A DNA stretch of 64,000 nucleotides, taken from the NCBI GenBank assembly GCA_964019135.1, contig OZ025264.1, forward strand, positions 36,355,994 through 36,419,993, given 5' to 3'. Below the pieces are notes generated by a model that did no database searches, was not told where the DNA came from, and worked only from the letters and a program-made list of their open reading frames with translations. The number at the start of each line of letters is the position of its first letter. Position 1 is the first letter of the stretch. Source of the stretch: Arenicola marina. Its lineage: Eukaryota > Annelida > Polychaeta > Arenicolidae. Positions 22,501 through 30,017 of this stretch are shown one piece after another. A program made the translations under genes and the position numbers.

Positions 22501-22613
22501 GCGGATGAAGAGGGAGCGGGGCAAGTGGCGGATGAAGATGGAGCGGTGCGACTGGTGTCACCTGCAACATGAATGACACCAGTCAAATTATGTGAACCAT
22601 CGAATGTGTACAT
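19596..22613 (-). CDS. coiled-coil protein frame carrying a 27-bp array (possible second Harbinger protein)
   Basis: A 1005-codon minus-strand frame begins at an ATG (22611-22613) or, more likely, at a splice acceptor (CATGTTGCAG, just after HNLTGVIHVA). Most of it translates the 27-bp array as SSSATCPAP / LPLHPPLAP / RSLFIRHLP cycles, the phrase changing wherever an indel shifts the frame. Only the last 75 or so residues are unique: STLNAPRSVLGEPSVAPLA, then a charged heptad-like helix (QRLEELLTRSVALEHDRN, then VIQQERNDILRALSLQ) and KKKMK, with TAA lying inside an AATAAA signal (19595-19600). Autonomous Harbinger elements carry a second gene, a Myb/SANT-like DNA-binding protein that often ends in such a coiled coil, and this frame is convergent with the transposase, so it may be that partner. 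No Myb domain was found upstream, so the link is an inference. Confidence 0.4.
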   Translation of the reverse strand: MYTFDGSHNLTGVIHVAGDTSRTAPSSSATCPAPSSSATRAAPSSSATCPAPSSSATCPAPSSSATCPAPSSSVTCPALPSSATCPAPSSSATCPAPSSSATCPAPSSSATRPAPSSSATCPAPSSSATCPAPSSSVNRPAPSSSATCPAPSSSATRPAPSSLATCPAPSSTATCPASSSSATYPAPSSSATCPAPSSSAPCPAPSSSATCRLPLHPPLAPLPLHPPLAPLRHHPSYAGSLFIRHLPRSLFIRHLPRSLFIRHSPRSLFIRHLPRSLFIRHSPRSLFIRHLPRSIFIRHLPRSIFIRHLPRSLFIRTLPRSLFIRHLSAPSSSATRPAPSSSATCPAPSSSATCRLPLHPPLAPLPLHPPLAPLPLHPPLTPLHLHPPLTPLHLHPPLTPLHLHPPLAPLPLHPHLAPLPLHPPLTPLHLHPPLAPLPLPPHLAPLPLHPPLTPLHLHPPLTPLHLHPPLAPLPLHPHLAPLPLHPPLTPLHLHPPLAPLPLHPPLTPLHLHPPLAPLPLPPHLAPLPLHPPLTPLHLHPPLTPLHLHPPLAPLPLHPHLAPLPLHPPLTPLHLHPPLAPLPLHPPLAPLHLHPPLAPLPLHPPLTPLHLHPPLTPLHLHPPLAPLPLHPHLAPLPLHPPLTPLHLHPPLAPLPLHPPLAPLPLHPPLAPLPLHPPLTPLHLHPPLTPLHLHPPLAPLPLHPHLAPLHLHPPLVGSLFIRHSPRSLFVRHLPRSLFIRHLPAPSSSATRPAPSSSATRPAPSSTATHASSSATRPAPSSSATYPAPSSSATCPAPSSSATCPAPSSSATRPAPSSSATRPAPSSSATRPAPSSSTTRPAPSSSATRPAPSSSATCPAPSSSATRPAPSSVATCPAPSSSATRPAPSSSATRPAPSSSATCPAPSSSATHASSSATRAAPFSSATPSVTALLPPSASSTLNAPRSVLGEPSVAPLAAPLEEHRQTQQRLEELLTRSVALEHDRNVIQQERNDILRALSLQLKKKMK
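19836..22555. repeat. 27-bp minisatellite, about 100 copies
   Basis: The plus-strand unit contains GCGGATGAAGAGGGAGCGGG followed by GCAAGTG (or GCGAGTG, GTAAGTG). The strand is strongly purine-biased. Variant units (AAGATGGAG, CAAGGTGCGG, GAGCCGGCAAG) recur in blocks at about 20.4-21.6 kb, showing higher-order duplication. The period of nine codons keeps frames open on both strands; the plus-strand MADEEGAG / KWRMKRERG frames are shadows. Confidence 0.96.
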
Positions 22614-23877
22614 TAAAGCGGGTGACTAACCTAATTTAATCGCGATCTGTACCGAAAGTTTACATCTTTAAATTCAATTGGCGAGTGTTAGCGCTTCGTT
22701 TGGGCCGACTGGTAAATAGAAAAATATTAAGGCAACCCGCCCCCAGCAATGTCAAGCAGAGCGCCATTTTGCCGGGAGCAGTGACGCGTGTGGCACCGCC
22801 TTACGTTATTATTCGCAGTAGCGCAAGATCTTAGTGTTTCAAAACAAATTGATATACGTCTTGCGACGATTGACTCCGCAACAATGCCATGATTGGAGTT
22901 AGAATCGCAGCTCTTTAGATTAGCGATGATCACGCGCTCTTGTTTTGCTCACAAAATAGGCGCAATTTCCGGTTTGAATAAATTAGAGTATCGCCTCCTG
23001 ATTGATCAAGCGCGGACACACCGCCAAAAGGGGCTGCCGCCTGGGTAGGCGGCGAAATCGAGCCCGGCGGTCACTTCTAAATTTTATTGTGAGCTATAGA
23101 TAGGACGAAAAATTCATTTGGAGGATAGACAATTGGGTATTATATGAATCAGTAAAGCAGCGTTAAGGGCCAGGCTGGCGGTTCCCTTTAAATATGAATT
23201 AGTACCAGCCAACTTGTCATTTCAGGATAGCTATACTTCCAGGCTGTAAACAACCCGTACAACCCGAGAAACTCGCATGTGCTGTTGCTAAAAATACAGG
23301 CTAGCGTTTAATTTTTCAATGACCTCATACGGCAGAGAACTTCCATAACACAACTGTGCTGTTAGACCTTTTTTTTAACTCTCTCAGAAGCGTATGGCTC
23401 ACAATGGTATGACAGGAAAGAAACAACATGCCTATGCCATTGCGTCAATTATGACATCTGCACACATGTACTTGCAGTCCTTCAGGGTTTGTAAAATACT
23501 CTAATTCCTAGTCATCCTAATTTCGGATTTACCTGCAGCGAAGGATGACAGCAAGCGCACTGGATGCACTGCTGGGTCGCCGGCCAGAAGGTCTTCCATC
23601 AGGGTGAAGTATTCTCACCGCCGGTGACCGCGCCCAGTTCGGCCGTGATCAATGCCTGTTACATGTGGCGGGTTACATGTGCTGTTATTCATCAGGGGCC
23701 GTGTTCCCACCTACGCTACGCATATGTATTTAGCGCTAAGTGGAACATTTGTCGACCGCTTAACGGCTTTAAAATTAAAAATAATCAGACAAAGAGGGTG
23801 ATTTTCGGAAATAACGAAATGGGGTATACATGGTATTAAAAACTATTTTTTTATCGTGAGCACCACAACAACGAGCA
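22614..23877. other. gene-free stretch
   Basis: Contains no recognised exon. If the Harbinger reading is right, the 5' exon of its second gene and the right terminal inverted repeat should lie here, but neither could be identified. The GC-rich GCCGCCTGGGTAGGCGGCG palindrome at about 23036-23055 can form a short hairpin. Confidence 0.4.
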
Positions 23878-24026
23878 GGGGCCGTATTCAGAAACCTCGA
23901 AGATTTCAGCCTTATGCATGTCAGTTGAAAGAGCCATCAGAGAACTGCTATTAATTAGTAGCTGATTTTCATGTAGGAAATATGAGCATGGCGCTAATTG
24001 ACGAAGTCTTGATGAATATCGGCCCA
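23878..24026. mobile_element. candidate MITE of about 150 bp with diverged terminal inverted repeats
   Basis: The left end reads GGGGCCGTATTCAGAAACCT and the right end, reverse-complemented, reads GGGCCGATATTCATCAAGAC, continuing with similar CTTCG and GCC-ATGC positions. GGGCC-starting termini are common in Harbinger-type elements. The repeats are diverged and no clear 3-bp target duplication is visible. Confidence 0.45.
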
Positions 24027-25095
24027 AAATACTTTGAATTTAGAAACAGAGGGCGTAGAGATGGGTGCCAGTTCAAGGGAAGGGACATTTCCACAAATGT
24101 GTGCAATAATTATTGGTGACGTTGAATCCAACATTTAAATGTATGTCGTTGAGCACGCATACAGCCCCTGCAACGCTGTGACAAACACTTGTGACGTATG
24201 GTATTAGTTGGCAGAGTTAGGTGACAACGCATTCCATTATTACATTACTTACCGATATGCTTTTGACGCTATGGTGCGACTCCAATCTTAAACAAAGTGT
24301 GAAGAAAACAGTGCAATAAGGTATATCTTCAACCTTACCAACGACCATTGTTGTATTTGAACACACGCATTACCGACAATTCATTTCAATGTCGTGATTT
24401 CCAACCCGAAACAGTCTTTGGAATAGTAGGGTGGTTTCTTTACAAGCAATGCTCGTGTATCTTACCGTGCAATGAACGATTGTGGTTACTTATATGCGCA
24501 AAGAACACAGAGAGGTCTCCTGCCGATCACAAACAAGGACGTCCCCGTGCTTTCGGCAATGAGGTACTACTACAAGTCATTTCACTTCTACCCACACTGC
24601 TGGTGGTCGTCCGCTTCAACGTCTATATTGACATGTGCGTCTGGTGTTTCTAAAAGAATGGCAATGAACATGCGTAGAATCGTAATAGGAATCACATAAG
24701 TGCTGGGATATATGTATCAACATATTTCACATAGAGAAAGGACACAACACACATGAATGTCTTTTTTTAACAAGCGGAACAATTACTCACTTCCAATAAA
24801 GCCTTTTTATGCCATCACTGTGGATACATAATTATTGTACATAGCAACCCATCGCCTTCGTGAAAGTACTATTATGATGGGGACAATATGGCAAAAGTAT
24901 ACTAATGTTTCAGCTAATCATATCAATACCTAAGGTGACATTTACAGCAATAGGTAAAATAACATCACAAGTGATGCAATGAAGAAAACAATGCTGTACA
25001 GATGCCTACTTGGTCATAAAGACTGACCGGAAATGTTTGGGAGAAAATCCAAATCGTCCTAGTCATTTGTTTCTTGGTGAAGACCCTTGTTGAGC
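24027..25095. other. gene-free stretch
   Basis: AT-rich unique sequence with short frames only. No exon, RNA gene or transposon end could be supported. Confidence 0.5.
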
Positions 25096-25352
25096 CCTCA
25101 AATATAACAATTTCCCACTAATGTAATAACCCGCAAATGTAACAACTGTTTTCCCTCTAATGTAACAAAACCCACAAATGTAGTAACTTTTTTCCCGCAA
25201 ATGTAACATCGCCTGGAAATGTAACAACAAATTTCCCTCAAATGTAATAAAACCTCAACCGCAAATGTAAAAAAAAAATTCCCTCTAATGTAGTCATTTA
25301 TGTCAGCCACAATTGTAACAACCATTTTTCCCTCTAATGTAATAATTTCCAA
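25096..25352. repeat. degenerate AATGTAAYA-type tandem repeat
   Basis: The phrases CAAATGTAACAAC, CTCTAATGTAACAA, CAAATGTAGTAAC and CCCTCAAATGTAATAA recur about a dozen times at roughly 16-25 bp spacing, alternating with TTTCCC tracts. The units are too diverged for a recent array. Confidence 0.75.
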
Positions 25353-25363
25353 ATCCAATTTAA

Positions 25364-25394
25364 AAGTGTTCCGGAAACAAATTCCGGAACACTT
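25364..25394. repeat. perfect 13-bp hairpin, 5-base loop
   Basis: AAGTGTTCCGGAA and TTCCGGAACACTT are exact reverse complements separated by ACAAA. The hairpin sits directly at the end of the degenerate AATGTAAYA repeat and may mark the terminus of a fold-back transposon. Confidence 0.8.
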
Positions 25395-25666
25395 CGTTTG
25401 TTTACTCACGTGCGCTGGCAAATTCTTTTCGAATGATTTCGAATGTCTGATCTGTGATTCTAATTATGATTGTCGTTAACTGATAGACCGGTGTTTGCAG
25501 TTGCAAGGAACCGAGAAAGGAGCCCCCGACTCTGCCTTAAGAATGACATGTTTAGATATCTGACGGGTCTTAATCGATGATTTAATCTTAATCGTGCGTC
25601 TTTGGACAATTGCATACATTAGAAAACGCTTCATTGGGTGTCAGCGGGACCTGCATGTGCTAGTGG

Positions 25667-25674
25667 TATAAAAG
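25667..25674 (+). promoter_or_regulatory. TATA box candidate
   Basis: TATAAAAG preceded by a G-rich base pair (GGTATAAAAG) stands 37 bp upstream of the ATG at 25711. A TCATTTG that could serve as an initiator lies about 20 bp downstream. This is the expected spacing for a compact TATA promoter, but no family evidence supports transcription. Confidence 0.3.
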
Positions 25675-25710
25675 TGACCTTCTCGTGTCATTTGGTCCAC
25701 TTTCAAATCC

Positions 25711-25965
25711 ATGGACCCTCCATATGACAAGTTACGACATTTGCTTGATAGTTTGGTTTGGGGAATTAACTTTCACCGTTTAAGAGAGAAAGGGACCCAC
25801 GGTAGGATTATGTTTGCATTCTTTATTGAATATGTCACATGGCCATTGTGCATCACCGTTCTCCCAGCTTGGAACCTCGCGATGGGGAGACCAGGTTGCA
25901 AGGAAAGACTTACGAAGATTATCATAAACTATTCGTGCTTAATTAGTAGCCTGCTGTCGGTCTGA
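25711..25965 (+). CDS. weak candidate small gene, 84 residues
   Basis: The ATG frame MDPPYDKLRHLLDSLVWGIN ... SCLISSLLSV ends in TGA. I recognise no family. Its only support is the well-placed TATAAAAG and initiator-like sequence upstream and a mildly hydrophobic middle (IMFAFFIEYVTWPLCITVL, a possible membrane segment). Frames of this size occur by chance in such AT-rich DNA, so the call is tentative. Confidence 0.15.
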   Translation: MDPPYDKLRHLLDSLVWGINFHRLREKGTHGRIMFAFFIEYVTWPLCITVLPAWNLAMGRPGCKERLTKIIINYSCLISSLLSV

Positions 25966-27088
25966 GATTGCAGAGGTCCGCTCATAAGGGTTCAAACATT
26001 TTGTTGCTATGTTGCTTTTTTAAGGACATAAATACCATAATGCCAAGGCATATATATAACAATGACGAGCTTGTTTCAATGACATCCATAAGATATAACT
26101 TTTCCCTTACATCGATGAACATATCCTTTGTTTCATTTTCCTGCGAAATAGGTCATGCGAGATCTCGCCAAAATAATGCCTAGAAGGGACATATCCTTTG
26201 TATCATTTGCCCGCGAAATAGGTCATCCGCGTCCCGCACCCTCTCGGCTTCCTGCTGAAGACCAGACCTTACTATGATATCATAGTGTACCCGTACGTAC
26301 TACAATACAAACTAAGGACCTACTTTATGAAAACCCCAAATATTACACTGCCACCAGGTTTCAATATGCTACTTGTCTTCAGTTTATTTTGACGTGCAAC
26401 ATACTCGACCGAAATCTACGTTACATAACACAGGAACTCGCCATAACTTTGACCCGGTCAAAAGAAACTGACAAAACGTGTGCAACAAGGCTTTGACAAT
26501 TCATCATAACGCACCCGTACATACCGTAACACCCGACGTCACTGAAAGCTACCAGAGCTCATTGAAATATTTCCTCGGCCAAATATTAGGATCTAAATTG
26601 TGTGGCCGTCTTGGTCACATGGTAATGTGTTGACAAACTTTCGCCTGTCACGAGTCTGCGAGTGCATGGTCGCAGTTCAGTGCACAGACAGTTACTTTAC
26701 TGACTTGGGCCACAAGATGTAGGCTACGACAGCTGCAAGTGAAGTACTATTTTTTGACATTTCTTCATCTGCATTTCTGTCGCTAGCGTCAGTAGACAGT
26801 ACGTTGTCGTTGACAGGTGGTTGAAGCTCTGGACTGAAGACAGTTAAGTAAGAATTGCAACTTACTTTGCCTTTGCCTTTGGCTCATTTAGCCTTGAGTT
26901 ATAGAATATAGTCAAATTAATTAATGCCGTTTTATGGTCGATATTTTCGTTAAAATTGGAGTTGGCGCTCAGAAATTTCCAGACAGGCTGCAGAACCCAG
27001 AGACCTAAACAATCCAATCATACTTTCCTTTATGTGCCAGTTTATTCTTCCTATATTTTCCAAATCATTCTTGCACATGATGAAGCCC

Positions 27089-27784
27089 CTGTGCAGAGAT
27101 GCTACCCTGATATAAAATGCGAATCTCAGCTCTACTCTGCTCCAAGTGTCTGTACAGTGCCATTAATGCATTATCAGATTATGATAGATATAAAGTCAAA
27201 GTCATAAATGCCTTAGATACACGTTTTTTGGCCAATATTTTCTGCGAATTTGCCTCAATCACTCTCAAAATCCCTGACGTGAGAAGGCAACACTAGACCA
27301 TTTTAATGATACTAAACTTACATTTGTACTGCGATGTTATCCTCTTTTAAGACACAAACAATATTTCGCCATGCTGACACTCCATTGGCAGCAGACACAC
27401 TTTCGTAAATAAACTAAATCACAGACAATGAAAGGCTCTATAGTTGCCATGGCATCCTTGTGGCTGGTATAAATATAGAGCATGTATTGTTCAAAGCCCA
27501 TTCAGCGCCATGGCAACCATCATTTTATGACGTGTGTTTTAGTATTTTGACGACAGAGCATTTTCTGCCAATGGCATGTCAGCATGCAGAAATATTCTTT
27601 GTATCATAAAAAAGGATAACATCGCAGTATAGACGTACGTTTGGTATCAATAAAATGGGTCTAGTGTTGCTTTCTCATTTCAGGGATTTTGAGAGTGATC
27701 AAGGCAAATTCGCAGAAAATATGGGCCGAAACGTGTGTCTACAGCATTTATGACCTTGACTTTAGGGAGGCATCTCTGCATGGG
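27089..27784. mobile_element. fold-back element, about 0.7 kb, with long inverted arms
   Basis: The left arm (27089 to about 27400) and right arm (about 27560-27784) are diverged reverse complements. Matching landmarks are GTGCAGAGATGC / GCATCTCTGCA, GTCATAAATGC / GCATTTATGAC, TTTTCTGCGAATTTGCCT / AGGCAAATTCGCAGAAAA, ACTGCGATGTTATCCT / AGGATAACATCGCAGT and CCATTGGCAG / CTGCCAATGG. The left arm has about 75 extra bases near 27115-27190. A further inner inverted pair, GTTGCCATGGC / GCCATGGCAAC, surrounds the centre. There is no coding capacity, so this is a non-autonomous DNA transposon or fold-back element of unknown superfamily. Confidence 0.8.
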
Positions 27785-27814
27785 AGGTGTTAGCCAACAG
27801 TGGGTCTCCAGTTG

Positions 27815-27955
27815 GCGCAAGTGCCCCTAGGCAAGCCTGCTTCTCTAGCCTAGTCTAGGCTAGAGAAGCCCAGTCTAGTCTATAGGCCAGGGAAGCCTAG
27901 CTTGGAAAAGCCTAGTCTAGGCTAGAGAAGCAAGCTTGCCTGGGGGCACTTCGCG
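27815..27955. mobile_element. 141-bp palindromic MITE
   Basis: Left terminus GCGCAAGTGCCCCTAGGCAA and right terminus reverse-complemented CGCGAAGTGCCCCCAGGCAA continue through GCTTCTCTAGCCTAG, giving inverted repeats of about 46 bp with few mismatches around a short centre made of CTAGTCTAGGCT repeats. A related single end lies at 14859-14895. No obvious target-site duplication was found. Confidence 0.75.
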
Positions 27956-28690
27956 GGTACCCTTGTACCAAGATCTCCTGTGGTGGATTTCACAAACACA
28001 GTTTAGATGACTACTCTGCTTAGTCGACTAAAGTTACCATGTAAATGATAGGTGAATGTAGCTGACCAAGCACAGTGGCTGGCTAAACGATGTTCATAAA
28101 ATAAGCCCTTAAGGCTAGGGGGGTATTTGCTTATGGGATACCAGCCAGTCCAAGAAGCTTTCTGTATCAGGTTGACTAATTGTGGCCATAAAACCTGGCA
28201 ATAGCTTTGACATCAAAACCCCTACAGGGTAATTTTTGCTGCATTAACAGCCATGAACATGGATAGCCAAGTAAATGATGTCATACTTGCATTGTATGCC
28301 AATTTCATCTGTCAGCTGAATAGATACCATATTCTGCATAGTATGACAGTGTCTTGGTCAGCGGAATAGATGTAGAATAGATCCTGCATCTCTCTGTCAT
28401 ACCCTGCATTCTACGACAGTCTCTTGATCAGCTGAATAAATGTCTTACCCTGGTAGGGTACTAAGATACATGCAGCTTGGTGGTGCAGTGTGAATTGCAT
28501 TTGTTCAGCATTAGGTCAACTTATAGTTACTGACTAGTGGGATCTTTATCTGGTTAAGCCGGGAGTTAATTTGTTATTATCTGTTATATAGCTGGGAGTT
28601 CATTTGTTATTATCTATCATGGTACTCAGAGTCATTGGGATAAAAGGATGAAGACAATTACTGAAGTATCTATGGCATGATTTCTATATG
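27956..28690. other. stretch without a recognised gene, short local repeats
   Basis: Unique sequence with a diverged three-copy repeat (CTGCAT..TATGACAGTGTCTTGGTCAGC) at about 28290-28440 and a two-copy 33-bp repeat (GGGAGTT.ATTTGTTATTATCT) at about 28560-28618. No gene is supported. Confidence 0.5.
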
Positions 28691-29154
28691 CAGGCTGTCC
28701 AGTGATCCTACTTTTTTGTCTCCATCCTAATTTTCCTACTTTTTCTTCAAAATACGTACATTTTCCTACTTTTTCCTACTTTTTGGTATTTGTTTCACCA
28801 GGCGCAATTTCAAAATGTCGTGAATTGCTGTAAAAGTGTGCATATCGCTTCTATTATTGCAAAAGTCAGAGGTATTTTGTTTTTGCGTCCTGATATATCT
28901 TTAAATCTACACTAGTGTCTGTCAAGTTCTAATAATGAAAATACAGGTAGGCTGAGCAGCGTATAAGAAATGTTCTAAAAATGCATTTTCTTAGTAAAAT
29001 AACTTTTTGTCATTTGTTTATCCGGAATAATGTTGTAACATATGCTATTTGAGTCATACTTTTTGCTTCTATTTTCCTACTTTTGTCCTACTTTTTCTGT
29101 ATTTCCATTCCTACTTTTGTCCTACTTTTTCATGAGGGTGTACTGGACAGCCTG
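28691..29154. mobile_element. 464-bp non-autonomous DNA transposon, TATATG flanks
   Basis: The left end CAGGCTGTCCAGT and right end ACTGGACAGCCTG are exact inverted repeats of 13 bp. Both ends continue inward with CCTACTTTTTC-type runs. The hexamer TATATG directly abuts both ends (28685-28690 and 29155-29160), as expected for a target-site duplication. There is no coding frame. The CAG start and sub-terminal repeats suggest the hAT group, although hAT duplications are normally 8 bp. Confidence 0.8.
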
Positions 29155-29160
29155 TATATG

Positions 29161-29784
29161 ATTAGATAGTTGATTATACCAGTAGAATTATTTGTGTGAA
29201 TATAGCCTTCAGTTGTAAGCAAACTGCTTCAAAAAAATTGGAAGGTAGGCCAGCTATATCCAGTCATAAAATGGATGTGTGAGATTGAATACTGAACATA
29301 TATGCATCTCTTTTAGTGCTGTTTCGTTTGACTTCAATGAAACAAATGAAAAGAGACAATCCTGATCTCAGTATATGAAAGCATGTCGTTTTTATTTCTC
29401 TAGTACTTGATATTCCTCCCTCTTAATATTTCAGCTAAGAAGCTGTGAAACTCACTTAGAATATTTCTCCCACTATTCCGGCATTTTTCTTAGGAATGTG
29501 AAGGTAGATACATTTATTTCAACTGTCTGGTTGCTATCATGCGACATCATACCTGTGAACATGTATCAATACCATGCTAACCGTCTATGCAGATCTTATT
29601 TAATTTTTTTGCATAGTTGCCATTAAGGTATATTGTACATCTGCAGATCGGGTACATGTTCTTCTTACTGTGACAGGCATGTCCCACTGTAGGAAGAGGA
29701 ACCAGAAAGGCTGGCCCAAATATATTATGACATGACCTGATGAAATACCATGAAAACCATTTATTTGTAGATCATTTTGGACAC
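29161..29784 (+). other. 5' flank or leader region of the transporter gene
   Basis: AT-rich, no frame. A splice acceptor ATTTATTTGTAG ends at 29770, 14 bases before the transporter's ATG, so a non-coding leader exon probably lies upstream; it could not be identified. Confidence 0.4.
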
Positions 29785-30017
29785 ATGGAGACTGAAGTTT
29801 TGAGGCCAAGGCGGCACAGTGGCTGCTATGCTGTGTATGTGCTTATCATCCTGCTGGTGGCATACCTGCTTAACCAGCTGGACCGGTACCTGCTGAGCGT
29901 GGTGACCAGGCCCATGGCACAGGAGATCCACTATGGAGACCTGCAGTGCCTGCACAACGAGTCGTTCCTGGGAAACCACTCAGATGCTAATTCATGCCAA
30001 AATGGAACAGAAGCAAG
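29785..30017 (+). CDS. transporter exon 1 (coding), residues 1-78
   Basis: The ATG at 29785 follows an acceptor at 29770. The exon encodes METEVLRPRRHSGCYAVYV, helix 1 (LIILLVAYLLNQLDRY) and an extracellular loop with DLQC and three Asn-glycosylation sequons. It ends GAAGCAAG with donor GTAACT, phase 2. An in-frame ATG at 29740 lies upstream of the acceptor and so is probably intronic. Confidence 0.85.

Larger units (their letters stand above)
25395..27088. other. stretch without a recognised gene
   Basis: No supported gene apart from the weak candidate at 25711. A 38-bp imperfect direct repeat (ACATATCCTTTGT, later GCGAAATAGGTCAT) occurs at 26119-26156 and 26189-26226, a 70-bp step. The rest is AT-rich unique sequence. 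Confidence 0.5.

Noticed and set aside
19838..22572. Plus-strand RMKRERGKW and ADEEGAGQV frames
   Set aside because: Antisense or alternate readings of the 27-bp array without any unique sequence. The minus strand has the only non-repeat coding-like end.
23564..24699. Several short plus-strand frames of 75-100 codons
   Set aside because: No family resemblance, splice structure or promoter evidence.
29740..29784. Upstream ATG for the transporter (MKYHENHLFVDHFGH)
   Set aside because: It precedes a clear acceptor (ATTTATTTGTAG ending at 29770), so these codons are probably intronic. The ATG at 29785 gives a usual MFS N-terminus.
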